Positions 1 to 4,987 of a DNA stretch of 6,348 nt are shown here, one piece after another. The DNA is from Clostridia bacterium (lineage in GTDB: Bacteria > Bacillota > Dehalobacteriia > UBA4068), in contig JAAYYR010000114.1 of the NCBI GenBank assembly GCA_012515255.1, forward strand, positions 1 through 6,348. The letters run 5' to 3'. Position 1 is the stretch's first letter; each line of letters opens with the position of its first letter. Under the pieces are notes generated by a model. The model was not told where the DNA came from. It made no database searches and saw only the letters and a list, made by a program, of their open reading frames with translations. A program made the position numbers and the translations under genes.

Positions 1-785
1 CTTAGCAGCAGGCAATCATCATGCGTTTGCGCGCGTACCTGTCCCAGGGATTGCGGCGCCGGGCCATGATTGACGCGCAGTTTTGCTTTTGCCGCGCCGG
101 GGATGATATTAGCGGCACTGCCCGCAGTCGCGATAAGCAGGGTGAGCGGCGCGCCGCCAGCTTCGCTGTCCGGCCAGTCGTCCTCAAGAGAAAAGTGGAT
201 GATACCTTTTTCGCCGATGATCAGCGGAAATTCCGCGTCCGGCGAAAAACCGCTTTTTGGCGGCCGGCGATGACGCAAATAATACTTGATGCATTGGCAG
301 CCGCTTTCCTCATTGCAGCCGAACATCAAAGTTACGGTATGCGGCAGGGGCTGGGAAATGGTCTCGGCCAGCGCTAGCGTGGCATAAAGCGTAGCGATCA
401 GAGGCCCCTTATCATCAATGGCCCCCCGGCCGTAGATGCGGCCCGCGCGCGTTTGCGGCGCAAAAGGCGGGCTTTCCCATTCCTCGGCATTGGCCGGCAC
501 CACGTCAAGATGCGAGAGCACGCCGATTTCCTCCTCGCTTGCCCCCGGCAGCCTTGCCAGGCCAAGATAGCCGTCAATATTTTCCGTAACCAGGCCCAGG
601 GCGGCCGCAAGGCGCAGCGTATGCTCCAGAGCGTCGGCTACCGGCCGGCCAAATGGCGCCCCCGGCCCGTCGGGAGGCTTTTCTACGCTGGGGAAGGCCA
701 GCAAGTCCAGCAAATCCTTTTCCATGCGCGGCAGATATTGTTCCAATAGTTGATCCACCCGATTAAAATCCACTTGAGCCGCCAT
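1..785 (-). CDS. M20 family dipeptidase, PepV/Sapep type (partial, C-terminus beyond the left edge)
   Basis: Probable cytoplasmic di-zinc dipeptidase that cleaves dipeptides and short peptides to free amino acids. The frame stays open from the ATG at 785 to the window edge, giving 261 codons, roughly the first 55% of a PepV-sized protein (about 450-470 aa). Visible motifs match the family: SHLDVVP (His92, Asp94, first metal site), YGRGAIDDKGP (Asp124, expected metal-bridging), NEESG (Glu159 expected general base, Glu160 metal ligand), GFSPDAEFP (Asp183) and GEKG (191-194). The start of the inserted lid domain is seen in GSAANIIPG (222-230). The usual Asp before the Glu pair is Asn158 here. 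The start is supported by AAGGGG, 6 nt upstream on the minus strand. It is divergent from the GerM-like gene. The M20 assignment is firm. The choice of PepV over a related M20 subgroup rests on the DDKGP and SPDAEFP motifs, and the exact substrate cannot be read. Assigned by motif recognition, not a database search. Confidence 0.9.
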   Translation of the reverse strand, partial: MAAQVDFNRVDQLLEQYLPRMEKDLLDLLAFPSVEKPPDGPGAPFGRPVADALEHTLRLAAALGLVTENIDGYLGLARLPGASEEEIGVLSHLDVVPANAEEWESPPFAPQTRAGRIYGRGAIDDKGPLIATLYATLALAETISQPLPHTVTLMFGCNEESGCQCIKYYLRHRRPPKSGFSPDAEFPLIIGEKGIIHFSLEDDWPDSEAGGAPLTLLIATAGSAANIIPGAAKAKLRVNHGPAPQSLGQVRAQTHDDCLLL

Positions 786-826
786 GTGTTTCCCCTTATT
801 CGCATAAAAACAGAGGTTCGAGAAAT

Positions 827-856
827 AGTATATAGTTAAGTAGCGGGCAGTTTACA
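827..856 (-). promoter_or_regulatory. Possible minus-strand promoter for the PepV-type gene
   Basis: Read on the minus strand, a TATACT -10 element lies at 832-827, with a weak TGTAAA -35 candidate at 856-851 and an 18-bp spacer. This would start transcription near 820 and leave a leader of about 35 nt before the ATG at 785. The -10 is good (5 of 6) and the -35 poor (3 of 6), so only the general position is supported. The -35 candidate shares bases with the plus-strand -35 candidate, so the two divergent promoters would overlap back to back. Confidence 0.35.
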
Positions 857-879
857 GCTTTACTTGTATATCTTTTACT
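851..879 (+). promoter_or_regulatory. Possible sigma-A-like promoter for the gerM-like/rlmB pair
   Basis: TTTACA at 851-856 (5 of 6 to TTGACA) and TTTACT at 874-879 (4 of 6 to TATAAT) are 17 bp apart. They would give a leader of about 90 nt before the ATG at 976. The -10 is mediocre, and the AT-rich stretch offers other candidates, such as TATTAT at 890-895. B. subtilis gerM is known to be transcribed by sigma-E in the mother cell. I found no convincing sigma-E-type -10 here, so the timing of expression cannot be read from the sequence. Confidence 0.35.
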
Positions 880-894
880 CCTAAAATAGTATTA

Positions 895-924
895 TTCTCT
901 TTTCCCCTTTCTCTTCCTCCTTTT
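895..924. other. Uninterrupted 30-nt polypyrimidine/polypurine tract
   Basis: Every base from 895 to 924 on the plus strand is C or T, and the minus strand is all purine. The tract lies in the divergent spacer, in the presumed untranslated leader of the gerM-like mRNA. It is not a simple repeat. The minus-strand reading contains a Shine-Dalgarno-like AAGGAGG, but no start codon follows at a usable distance. The function is unknown. Confidence 0.6.
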
Positions 925-975
925 AGCAGGCGCGGAAAAAGAGGATTTTACCCTGTCGCGCTAGAAAAATAGGCC

Positions 976-1998
976 ATGAAAAAGTCTGCTTATCTCATAA
1001 TATTAATTTTTATCGCTTTTTTGGCTTTGCTTTTATGGCGGCAGGGTCTGCAGCCCGGGCATGGCTTGGACCCTGCCACCGGGCGGAGCGCGCTAATCAG
1101 CTCCGGCGGCATGGACGCGATCACAGTGTATTATTTGAGCAATGACGGCCAGTTTTTATTGCCGCTTAGTTTTAAAATCGCCCCGACCGGGGAACCGGCG
1201 CGCGTGGCCATGGAAAAGCTGCTGGCCGGATCGCCCGTTGCCGCCGCCCTCGCCCCCCTGCCGGAGGAAACAAAGCTTTTGGATTTATATAGCGCGGACG
1301 ATATCTTATATATTGAGCTAACCGCAGATTTTTTGCGGCTCAATGAGGTGGAGACAAAGCTGGCGGCCCAAGCTGTCGCCGCCACGGTATTGCCGCTTAC
1401 GACCTGCGGGCAGATGCGCATTCTGACGCGCGACAATACCGCGGCCGCCAAAGACGCCAACGCTGTGGCTGAGAGCGATATTATCGGCATGCCTTATCTT
1501 AATTTGCTATCCGCGTCGCGTAAGCTCATGACAGAGGCTGATTTTGCCCCCGCAACCTATATGAGCGCCGTCTTTTACCTGCCTGAAGCCGGCAATGATT
1601 ATCTTATTCCTCTGACCTTGCTTTTGTCCTTAGACGAGGCGGGCGAAGACAGGCAATTGGCTGTAGCGCAAGCGGCGGTGCAGGCGCTGTTGACCACGCC
1701 GTCCTGCGGCGGCCTCACTGCTTTGCCGCTGTCCGGCATCAATTGGCAGGGGCTTGTCATCCGCGACGGCGTCGCTTATTGTGATTTTGATCAAAGCCTG
1801 CTGCAATCTTATGGCGCTCGGGCGGAAAAGCTCTTTCTCCGCTGCCTGACGCAGACTTTATGCGCGGTGGACGGGATCGAGGCCGTACAGCTTACCGTAG
1901 CGGGGGAGGCGGCCGACGCTACGGCCTCCGGTATTAATATCAGCCAGCCCTTGCGGGCGGAGCAGCCGCCCAATCTGGTTGAAAGCAAGGCTAAATAG
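976..1998 (+). CDS. gerM: Membrane-anchored tandem GerMN-domain protein (GerM-like)
   Basis: Protein of 340 aa. Lys2-Lys3 is followed by one hydrophobic segment (about 6-21) ending at Trp-Arg, which gives a signal-anchor topology with the rest outside the membrane. Two GerMN repeats follow: about 48-155, opening ITVYYLSNDG, and about 195-312, opening MSAVFYLPEAGNDY. Each ends in a strand/helix unit (LYIELTADF; GVAYCDFDQSL) and a QxRILTRD- or VQLTVAGE-like strand. B. subtilis GerM (about 366 aa, also two GerMN domains) is a lipoprotein of the SpoIIIA-SpoIIQ complex, needed for sporulation and germination. Here no Cys occurs before residue 144, so there is no lipobox. The start is fixed by an in-frame TAG at 970-972, yet the upstream sequence has only a poor ribosome site (AGG two bases before ATG). 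It is followed 24 bp later by rlmB, probably in one operon. The GerMN architecture is clear, but a role in sporulation is inferred from the family. Confidence 0.85.
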   Translation: MKKSAYLIILIFIAFLALLLWRQGLQPGHGLDPATGRSALISSGGMDAITVYYLSNDGQFLLPLSFKIAPTGEPARVAMEKLLAGSPVAAALAPLPEETKLLDLYSADDILYIELTADFLRLNEVETKLAAQAVAATVLPLTTCGQMRILTRDNTAAAKDANAVAESDIIGMPYLNLLSASRKLMTEADFAPATYMSAVFYLPEAGNDYLIPLTLLLSLDEAGEDRQLAVAQAAVQALLTTPSCGGLTALPLSGINWQGLVIRDGVAYCDFDQSLLQSYGARAEKLFLRCLTQTLCAVDGIEAVQLTVAGEAADATASGINISQPLRAEQPPNLVESKAK

Positions 1999-2022
1999 GC
2001 GGCGTATGATCAAGGAGGATCT

Positions 2023-2754
2023 ATGGCGGAAATAATCAGCGGCAAAAACGCGGTGCTGGAGGCCCTAAAAGGCGGGCTACCCATTAATAAGGTCTGGGTC
2101 GCGGAAAATATTGACGAGCATTTTGCCGGCGCTATCCTGCGGCTGGCGCGGGAGCGCGGCATACCGGTACGGCGTTTGCCCAAAGCACGGCTGACGCAGC
2201 TTGCCGGGCCGGATCACCGCGGCGTCGCGGCGGAGGCGGCCTCGGTGGAATATGCCGCGCTCGCCGATATATTGGCGGCGGCGGAACTGGCTCAGCAGCC
2301 GCCGTTGATCCTGCTCCTCGACGGGGTGGAGGATCCGCATAATTTAGGCGCGATCATCCGCAGCGCCCATTGCTTGGGAGCGCATGGAGTGGTGATCGCT
2401 AAACACCGTTCGGCGCAGCTTAATCAAACGGTGCTGCGTACCTCTGCCGGGGCGGCGGCTTTGCTGCCGGTGGCGCGGGTCGCCAATCTTAATCAGGCGC
2501 TGCAGCAACTAAAGGACGCGGGCTGCTGGACAGTGGCCGTGGATATGGGCGGCGATGATTTATGGAGCGGCGATCTCGGCGGCCCCCTGGCATTGGTGCT
2601 GGGCGGCGAGGGCAGCGGAATTTCTCCGCTGCTCAAGAGTAATTGCGATTTTTGCCTTTCCATCCCCATGAGCCGCGGCGAGATCGGCTCTCTCAATGTC
2701 AGTAACGCGGCAGCCATTGTACTGGCCGCGGCGGCGCGGCAGCTTCGGGGCTAA
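2023..2754 (+). CDS. rlmB: 23S rRNA (guanosine-2'-O-)-methyltransferase RlmB, SpoU/TrmH family
   Basis: SAM-dependent SPOUT methyltransferase, expected to 2'-O-methylate the peptidyl-transferase-loop guanosine (Gm2251 in E. coli numbering). At 243 aa it is full length. The N-terminal substrate-binding domain (about 3-78) opens with ISGKNAVLEAL and contains DHRGVAA (64-70), typical of RlmB and its close relatives. The knotted catalytic domain (about 94-240) has all three SpoU motifs: LDGVEDPHNLGAIIRSA with Asn107 and Arg113; LVLGGEGSGI with Glu196; and SIPMSRGEIGSLNVSNAAAI with Ser223 and Asn225. These are the family's conserved catalytic and SAM-pocket positions. The start is well supported by AAGGAGG at 2012-2018, four bases before ATG. 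It lies 24 bp after the gerM-like gene and ends before a palindromic terminator. In many Bacillota this gene sits near cysS/mrnC, so the neighbourhood differs here. A tRNA-methylating paralogue is less likely, given the N-terminal domain. Confidence 0.93.
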   Translation: MAEIISGKNAVLEALKGGLPINKVWVAENIDEHFAGAILRLARERGIPVRRLPKARLTQLAGPDHRGVAAEAASVEYAALADILAAAELAQQPPLILLLDGVEDPHNLGAIIRSAHCLGAHGVVIAKHRSAQLNQTVLRTSAGAAALLPVARVANLNQALQQLKDAGCWTVAVDMGGDDLWSGDLGGPLALVLGGEGSGISPLLKSNCDFCLSIPMSRGEIGSLNVSNAAAIVLAAAARQLRG

Positions 2755-2793
2755 GCATGTTTGCTCCCGGTTTTACCGCGCCATAATCCGACT

Positions 2794-2829
2794 ATAAAGC
2801 CCGGAACTATAGTTCCGGGCTTTATTTAT
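2794..2829 (+). terminator. Perfect-palindrome intrinsic terminator after rlmB
   Basis: Positions 2794-2825 form a perfect 32-bp inverted repeat (arms 2794-2809 and 2810-2825). Its core CCGGAACTATAGTTCCGG folds into a hairpin with a central tetraloop. The flanking AAA and TTTATTTAT bases act as A and T tracts. It ends the gerM-like/rlmB unit 40 bp after the rlmB stop and separates it from the ilvE promoter. The symmetry would allow termination from either strand, although no converging gene is present here. Confidence 0.88.
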
Positions 2830-2839
2830 GGTTACAAAA

Positions 2840-2856
2840 GCAAGAAAAAATCTTGC
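2840..2856. repeat. Inverted repeat touching the ilvE -35 element
   Basis: GCAAGA (2840-2845) and TCTTGC (2851-2856) are exact inverted arms around five A residues. The right arm covers the first four bases of the -35 box TTGCCA (2853-2858), a position where a bound repressor would block RNA polymerase. Operator function is inferred from symmetry and position only. Read on the minus strand it resembles a weak hairpin followed by TTTT, which is less likely to matter because no minus-strand gene ends here. Confidence 0.4.
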
Positions 2857-2881
2857 CATTTATTATGCATAAGAGTATAAT
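2853..2881 (+). promoter_or_regulatory. ilvE promoter (sigma-A-like)
   Basis: TTGCCA at 2853-2858 (5 of 6) and a perfect TATAAT at 2876-2881 are separated by exactly 17 bp. This is the strongest promoter in the window. Transcription would start near 2888, leaving a leader of about 40 nt with AAGGAGG at 2915-2921. That leader is too short for a T-box riboswitch or an attenuator with a leader peptide, so any control is likely at initiation. Confidence 0.85.
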
Positions 2882-2928
2882 AGCACTTAATAAGGTCAAT
2901 TTCCTGTTGTGGTCAAGGAGGGTAACTT

Positions 2929-3993
2929 ATGGAGATCAAGGTGACAAAAACCACAAACCCCAAGGTCAAGCCGGATGGTGATGATCTCAATTTCGGCTCG
3001 GTTTTTACCGATCATATGTTATTGATTGATTATATGGAAGGCGAGGGCTGGAAAGATGCCCGCATCATCCCCTATCAGGATATTTGCCTCGACCCCGCCT
3101 CCAGTGTTTTTCATTATGGCGTAGAGATTTTTGAGGGCATGAAGGCTTATTATGCGCCGGACGGCCGCTTGCTGCTATTCCGTCCGGAGGCCAATGCCCA
3201 TCGCCTTAACAGCTCGGCTGCGCGCCTGCTGATCCCGGAACTGCCGGTGGAAATGTTTTTGGAGGGCCTGCTGGCCTTGGTGAACTTGGACCGCGATTGG
3301 GTGCCCAAGCGCCAGGATCAGAGCCTGTACATTCGTCCTTTTCTTTTCGCCACAGAGCCGCAGCTCGGCGTTTCCCGCTCCCGCTCTTATACATTTTGCA
3401 TCATCCTCTCTCCGGTGGGAGCCTATTATCCGGAAGGCCTTGATCCGGTAAAAATTTATGTTGAAACCGACTATGCCCGCTCGGTTCAAGGCGGCACCGG
3501 CCATATCAAATGCGGCGGCAATTATGCCGGCAGCCTGGCCGCCCAGTATAAAGCCAAGCAATTCGGTTATTCCCAGGTTTTATGGCTGGACGGCGCCGAA
3601 CGCAAATATATTGATGAGGTTGGCACCATGAATGTAATGTTCGTTATCGGCGATGAGGTGCTGACCCCGGAACTCTCCGGCACGATCCTGCCCGGCATCA
3701 CCCGCGACAGCGTGCTGCATTTGCTGCGCGACTGGGGCGTCAGAACCACTGAGCGCCGCATCTCGCTTGATGAGCTGCTGACCGCGGCCAAAAACGGCCG
3801 TCTGCGCGAAGCCTTTGGCGTCGGCACGGCAGCGGTGATTTCGCCGATCGGCGAGTTTTATATTCGCGGCGAACGTTATCGTGTCGGCAATGGTCATATC
3901 GGCCTGCTGTCGCAAAAAATCTACAATAACCTTACCGATATTCAATGGGGCCGCATCCAGGATAAATTTGGCTGGACAATGGAAGTCAAGTAA
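2929..3993 (+). CDS. ilvE: Branched-chain amino acid aminotransferase (PLP fold type IV)
   Basis: Cytoplasmic PLP enzyme that interconverts Leu, Ile or Val plus 2-oxoglutarate with the branched 2-oxo acids plus glutamate, the last step of synthesis and first of breakdown. The 354 aa match the group II bacterial/eukaryotic BCAT length (about 350-365). Motifs in order: VFHYGVEIFEGMKAY (60-74); RPEANAHRLN (85-94); LYIRPFLFATEPQLGV (133-148); GHIKCGGNYAGS (191-202), with Lys194 as the expected PLP Schiff-base lysine; QVLWLDGAERKYIDEVGTMN (216-235); GTILPGITRDSVL (251-263), binding the PLP phosphate; and EAFGVGTAAVISPIG (294-308). Met237 sits where an aromatic residue is common in NIFFV-type versions. 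The start is supported by AAGGAGG, seven bases upstream. The gene is monocistronic, with its own promoter and terminator and no ilv or leu genes alongside. The reaction is near certain. Main use in synthesis or breakdown is not decided by context. Confidence 0.96.
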   Translation: MEIKVTKTTNPKVKPDGDDLNFGSVFTDHMLLIDYMEGEGWKDARIIPYQDICLDPASSVFHYGVEIFEGMKAYYAPDGRLLLFRPEANAHRLNSSAARLLIPELPVEMFLEGLLALVNLDRDWVPKRQDQSLYIRPFLFATEPQLGVSRSRSYTFCIILSPVGAYYPEGLDPVKIYVETDYARSVQGGTGHIKCGGNYAGSLAAQYKAKQFGYSQVLWLDGAERKYIDEVGTMNVMFVIGDEVLTPELSGTILPGITRDSVLHLLRDWGVRTTERRISLDELLTAAKNGRLREAFGVGTAAVISPIGEFYIRGERYRVGNGHIGLLSQKIYNNLTDIQWGRIQDKFGWTMEVK

Positions 3994-3998
3994 GCCAT

Positions 3999-4017
3999 TT
4001 TGCTTGGCCAAAGCAAA
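3999..4017 (+). other. Small hairpin between the ilvE stop codon and its terminator
   Basis: TTTGCTT (3999-4005) and AAGCAAA (4011-4017) pair perfectly as a 7-bp stem with the loop GGCCA. It starts five bases after the ilvE stop and three bases before the terminator hairpin, so the 3' UTR would carry two adjacent stem-loops. It lacks a GC-rich stem and a T tract, so it is not itself a terminator. A role in protecting the 3' end is a guess. Confidence 0.45.
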
Positions 4018-4021
4018 CAAG

Positions 4022-4055
4022 AGCCTGCGGGGCAATGACCCGCAGGCTTCTTTTA
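4022..4055 (+). terminator. Intrinsic terminator after ilvE
   Basis: GCCTGCGGG (4023-4031) pairs with CCCGCAGGC (4039-4047) around the loop GCAATGA, and A4022-T4048 extends the stem. The T-rich run TTCTTTTA follows. The GC-rich 9-10 bp stem and T tract are classic for Rho-independent termination. It separates ilvE from the proBA promoter 26 bp downstream. Confidence 0.9.
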
Positions 4056-4080
4056 CTTATGTCCGCACCACCGCCGCGGC

Positions 4081-4108
4081 TTGCATTTAGCGGAGAAAAT
4101 GCTATACT
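4081..4108 (+). promoter_or_regulatory. proBA promoter (extended -10)
   Basis: TATACT at 4103-4108 (5 of 6) is preceded by TG at 4100-4101 with one base between, an extended -10 element. The -35 candidate TTGCAT at 4081-4086 (16-bp spacer) matches only the first three consensus bases, which the extended -10 would offset. Transcription would start near 4115, giving a leader of about 45 nt to the proB ATG. That is too short for the T-box leader found on some Bacillota proline operons. Confidence 0.7.
4083..4102. repeat. Inverted repeat filling the proBA promoter spacer
   Basis: GCATTT (4083-4088) and AAATGC (4097-4102) are exact inverted arms separated by eight bases. The pair overlaps the -35 candidate, fills the spacer and abuts the -10 box. 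A two-fold symmetric 20-bp site in this place could be an operator, but six-base arms can arise by chance. Confidence 0.35.
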
Positions 4109-4118
4109 TTTATTCAGA

Positions 4119-4140
4119 CGGCCGCTGGCCGCCATAGCGG
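4119..4140 (+). other. Alternative small hairpins in the proBA leader
   Basis: CGGCC (4119-4123) can pair with GGCCG (4127-4131) around GCT, or CCGCT (4122-4126) can pair with AGCGG (4136-4140). The two folds share bases and exclude each other. They lie between the presumed transcription start and the ribosome site AAGGA (4148-4152). They may modestly affect mRNA stability or translation. They match no riboswitch class I know. Confidence 0.3.
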
Positions 4141-4159
4141 ATTAGGCAAGGAATTAAAC

Positions 4160-4987
4160 ATGACAAAACAATTGATCGATAATCGTATTGTGGTTAAGGT
4201 CGGCACCAGTACGCTGACCCATGAGAACGGCGAACTGAATTTCCATAGTTTCGAAAAGCTGGCGCGCGTTATTTCCGATGTGACTAATGGCGGCTATGAG
4301 GTGATCCTGGTCAGCTCCGGCGCTATTGCCGTGGGCCGCTCTAAGCTGCGCTTGGCCACAGCCCCGGATCAACTACGCATCAAGCAGGCCGCGGCGGCGA
4401 TCGGTCAATGCGAGCTGATGCATCTTTATGATAAATTCTTTGGCGAATACGGCAAGACAGTAGGCCAAATCTTGCTCGTCAGCGAGGATGTGGAGCGGCC
4501 CGAGATCCGCGCCAATTTGGTCAATACCTTTGATTCTCTGCTGGAGCTGGGCGTAGTACCGATCGTCAATGAGAACGACTCGGTAAGCTATGCCGAGATC
4601 GAGGCGGGGAGCTGCGGCAATAAGCTTTTTGGCGATAATGACACCTTGTCCGCTGTCGTGGCGCAGCTATGCCGCGCCCGGTTGCTGGTGCTTTTTTCTG
4701 ATATCGACGGCCTCTATGACAGCGACCCGCATGAGAATAGCGCGGCGCGCCTGTACCATGAAATCCATGAGATCAGCGACGATATCCTGGCCGGCGCGGG
4801 CGAGAGCGGCTCCGGGCGGGGTAAAGGCGGCATGATCACGAAGCTTCAGGCTGCCGGCAGCAATATGGAGGCGGGCATTGATACGGTGATCACCAATGGC
4901 AGCCGCCTGGAAAGCATATATGATGTATTGGCCGGCAAGCCGGTTGGTACTTTATTTGTCGGAAAAAATAAGGGGGAAGCAAGATGA
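4160..4987 (+). CDS. proB: Glutamate 5-kinase, short form without PUA domain
   Basis: Cytoplasmic first enzyme of proline synthesis: ATP plus L-glutamate gives gamma-glutamyl phosphate, passed to ProA. The 275 aa are one amino-acid-kinase domain. Visible motifs are VVKVGTSTLT (11-20, Lys13 in the phosphate/ATP site), ILVSSGAIAVGRSKL (49-63), PIVNENDSV (134-142), KLFGDNDTLSAVVA (155-168, glutamate/metal region), LLVLFSDIDGLYDSDP (175-190) and GRGKGGMITKLQAAG (219-233). The last is close to the common GTGGMxTKxxAA segment. The chain ends soon after VGTLFVG, so the roughly 100-residue C-terminal PUA domain of E. coli and B. subtilis ProB (about 365 aa) is absent. Its stop overlaps the proA start by four bases (ATGA), so this is a complete short form rather than a truncation. 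The start is supported by AAGGA, seven bases upstream. Feedback inhibition by proline is usual in the family but not provable here. Confidence 0.96.
   Translation: MTKQLIDNRIVVKVGTSTLTHENGELNFHSFEKLARVISDVTNGGYEVILVSSGAIAVGRSKLRLATAPDQLRIKQAAAAIGQCELMHLYDKFFGEYGKTVGQILLVSEDVERPEIRANLVNTFDSLLELGVVPIVNENDSVSYAEIEAGSCGNKLFGDNDTLSAVVAQLCRARLLVLFSDIDGLYDSDPHENSAARLYHEIHEISDDILAGAGESGSGRGKGGMITKLQAAGSNMEAGIDTVITNGSRLESIYDVLAGKPVGTLFVGKNKGEAR

Noticed and set aside
21..749. Plus-strand open frames at 21-377, 70-273 and 453-749, and minus-strand frames at 2-187 and 398-610
   Set aside because: They overlap the PepV-type gene in other frames, have Arg/Ala/Pro-rich translations with no recognisable domain, and lack ribosome sites. 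The continuous minus-strand frame with all M20 motifs explains the region.
786..975. Sigma-E or other sporulation-type promoter ahead of the gerM-like gene
   Set aside because: The nearest thing to a CATACAAT -10, at 803-810, is inexact, has no clear partner -35 and would give a very long leader. It is not convincing.
2898..2906. CodY-like half site AATTTCCTG downstream of the ilvE promoter
   Set aside because: It fits the left half of AATTTTCNGAAAATT with one mismatch, but the right half does not match at all. I do not count it as a CodY site.
3580..4035. Minus-strand open frame of 151 codons across the end of ilvE
   Set aside because: It is antisense to conserved ilvE motifs, begins within the ilvE terminator region, has no domain I recognise, and is explained as a GC-rich shadow frame. 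The same applies to the long antisense frames under proA (4890-5444 and 5476-6000).
4113..4159. T-box or other riboswitch in the proBA leader
   Set aside because: The leader from the predicted start is under 50 nt, has no specifier loop, no recognisable T-box sequence and no terminator before proB. Only small alternative hairpins are seen.
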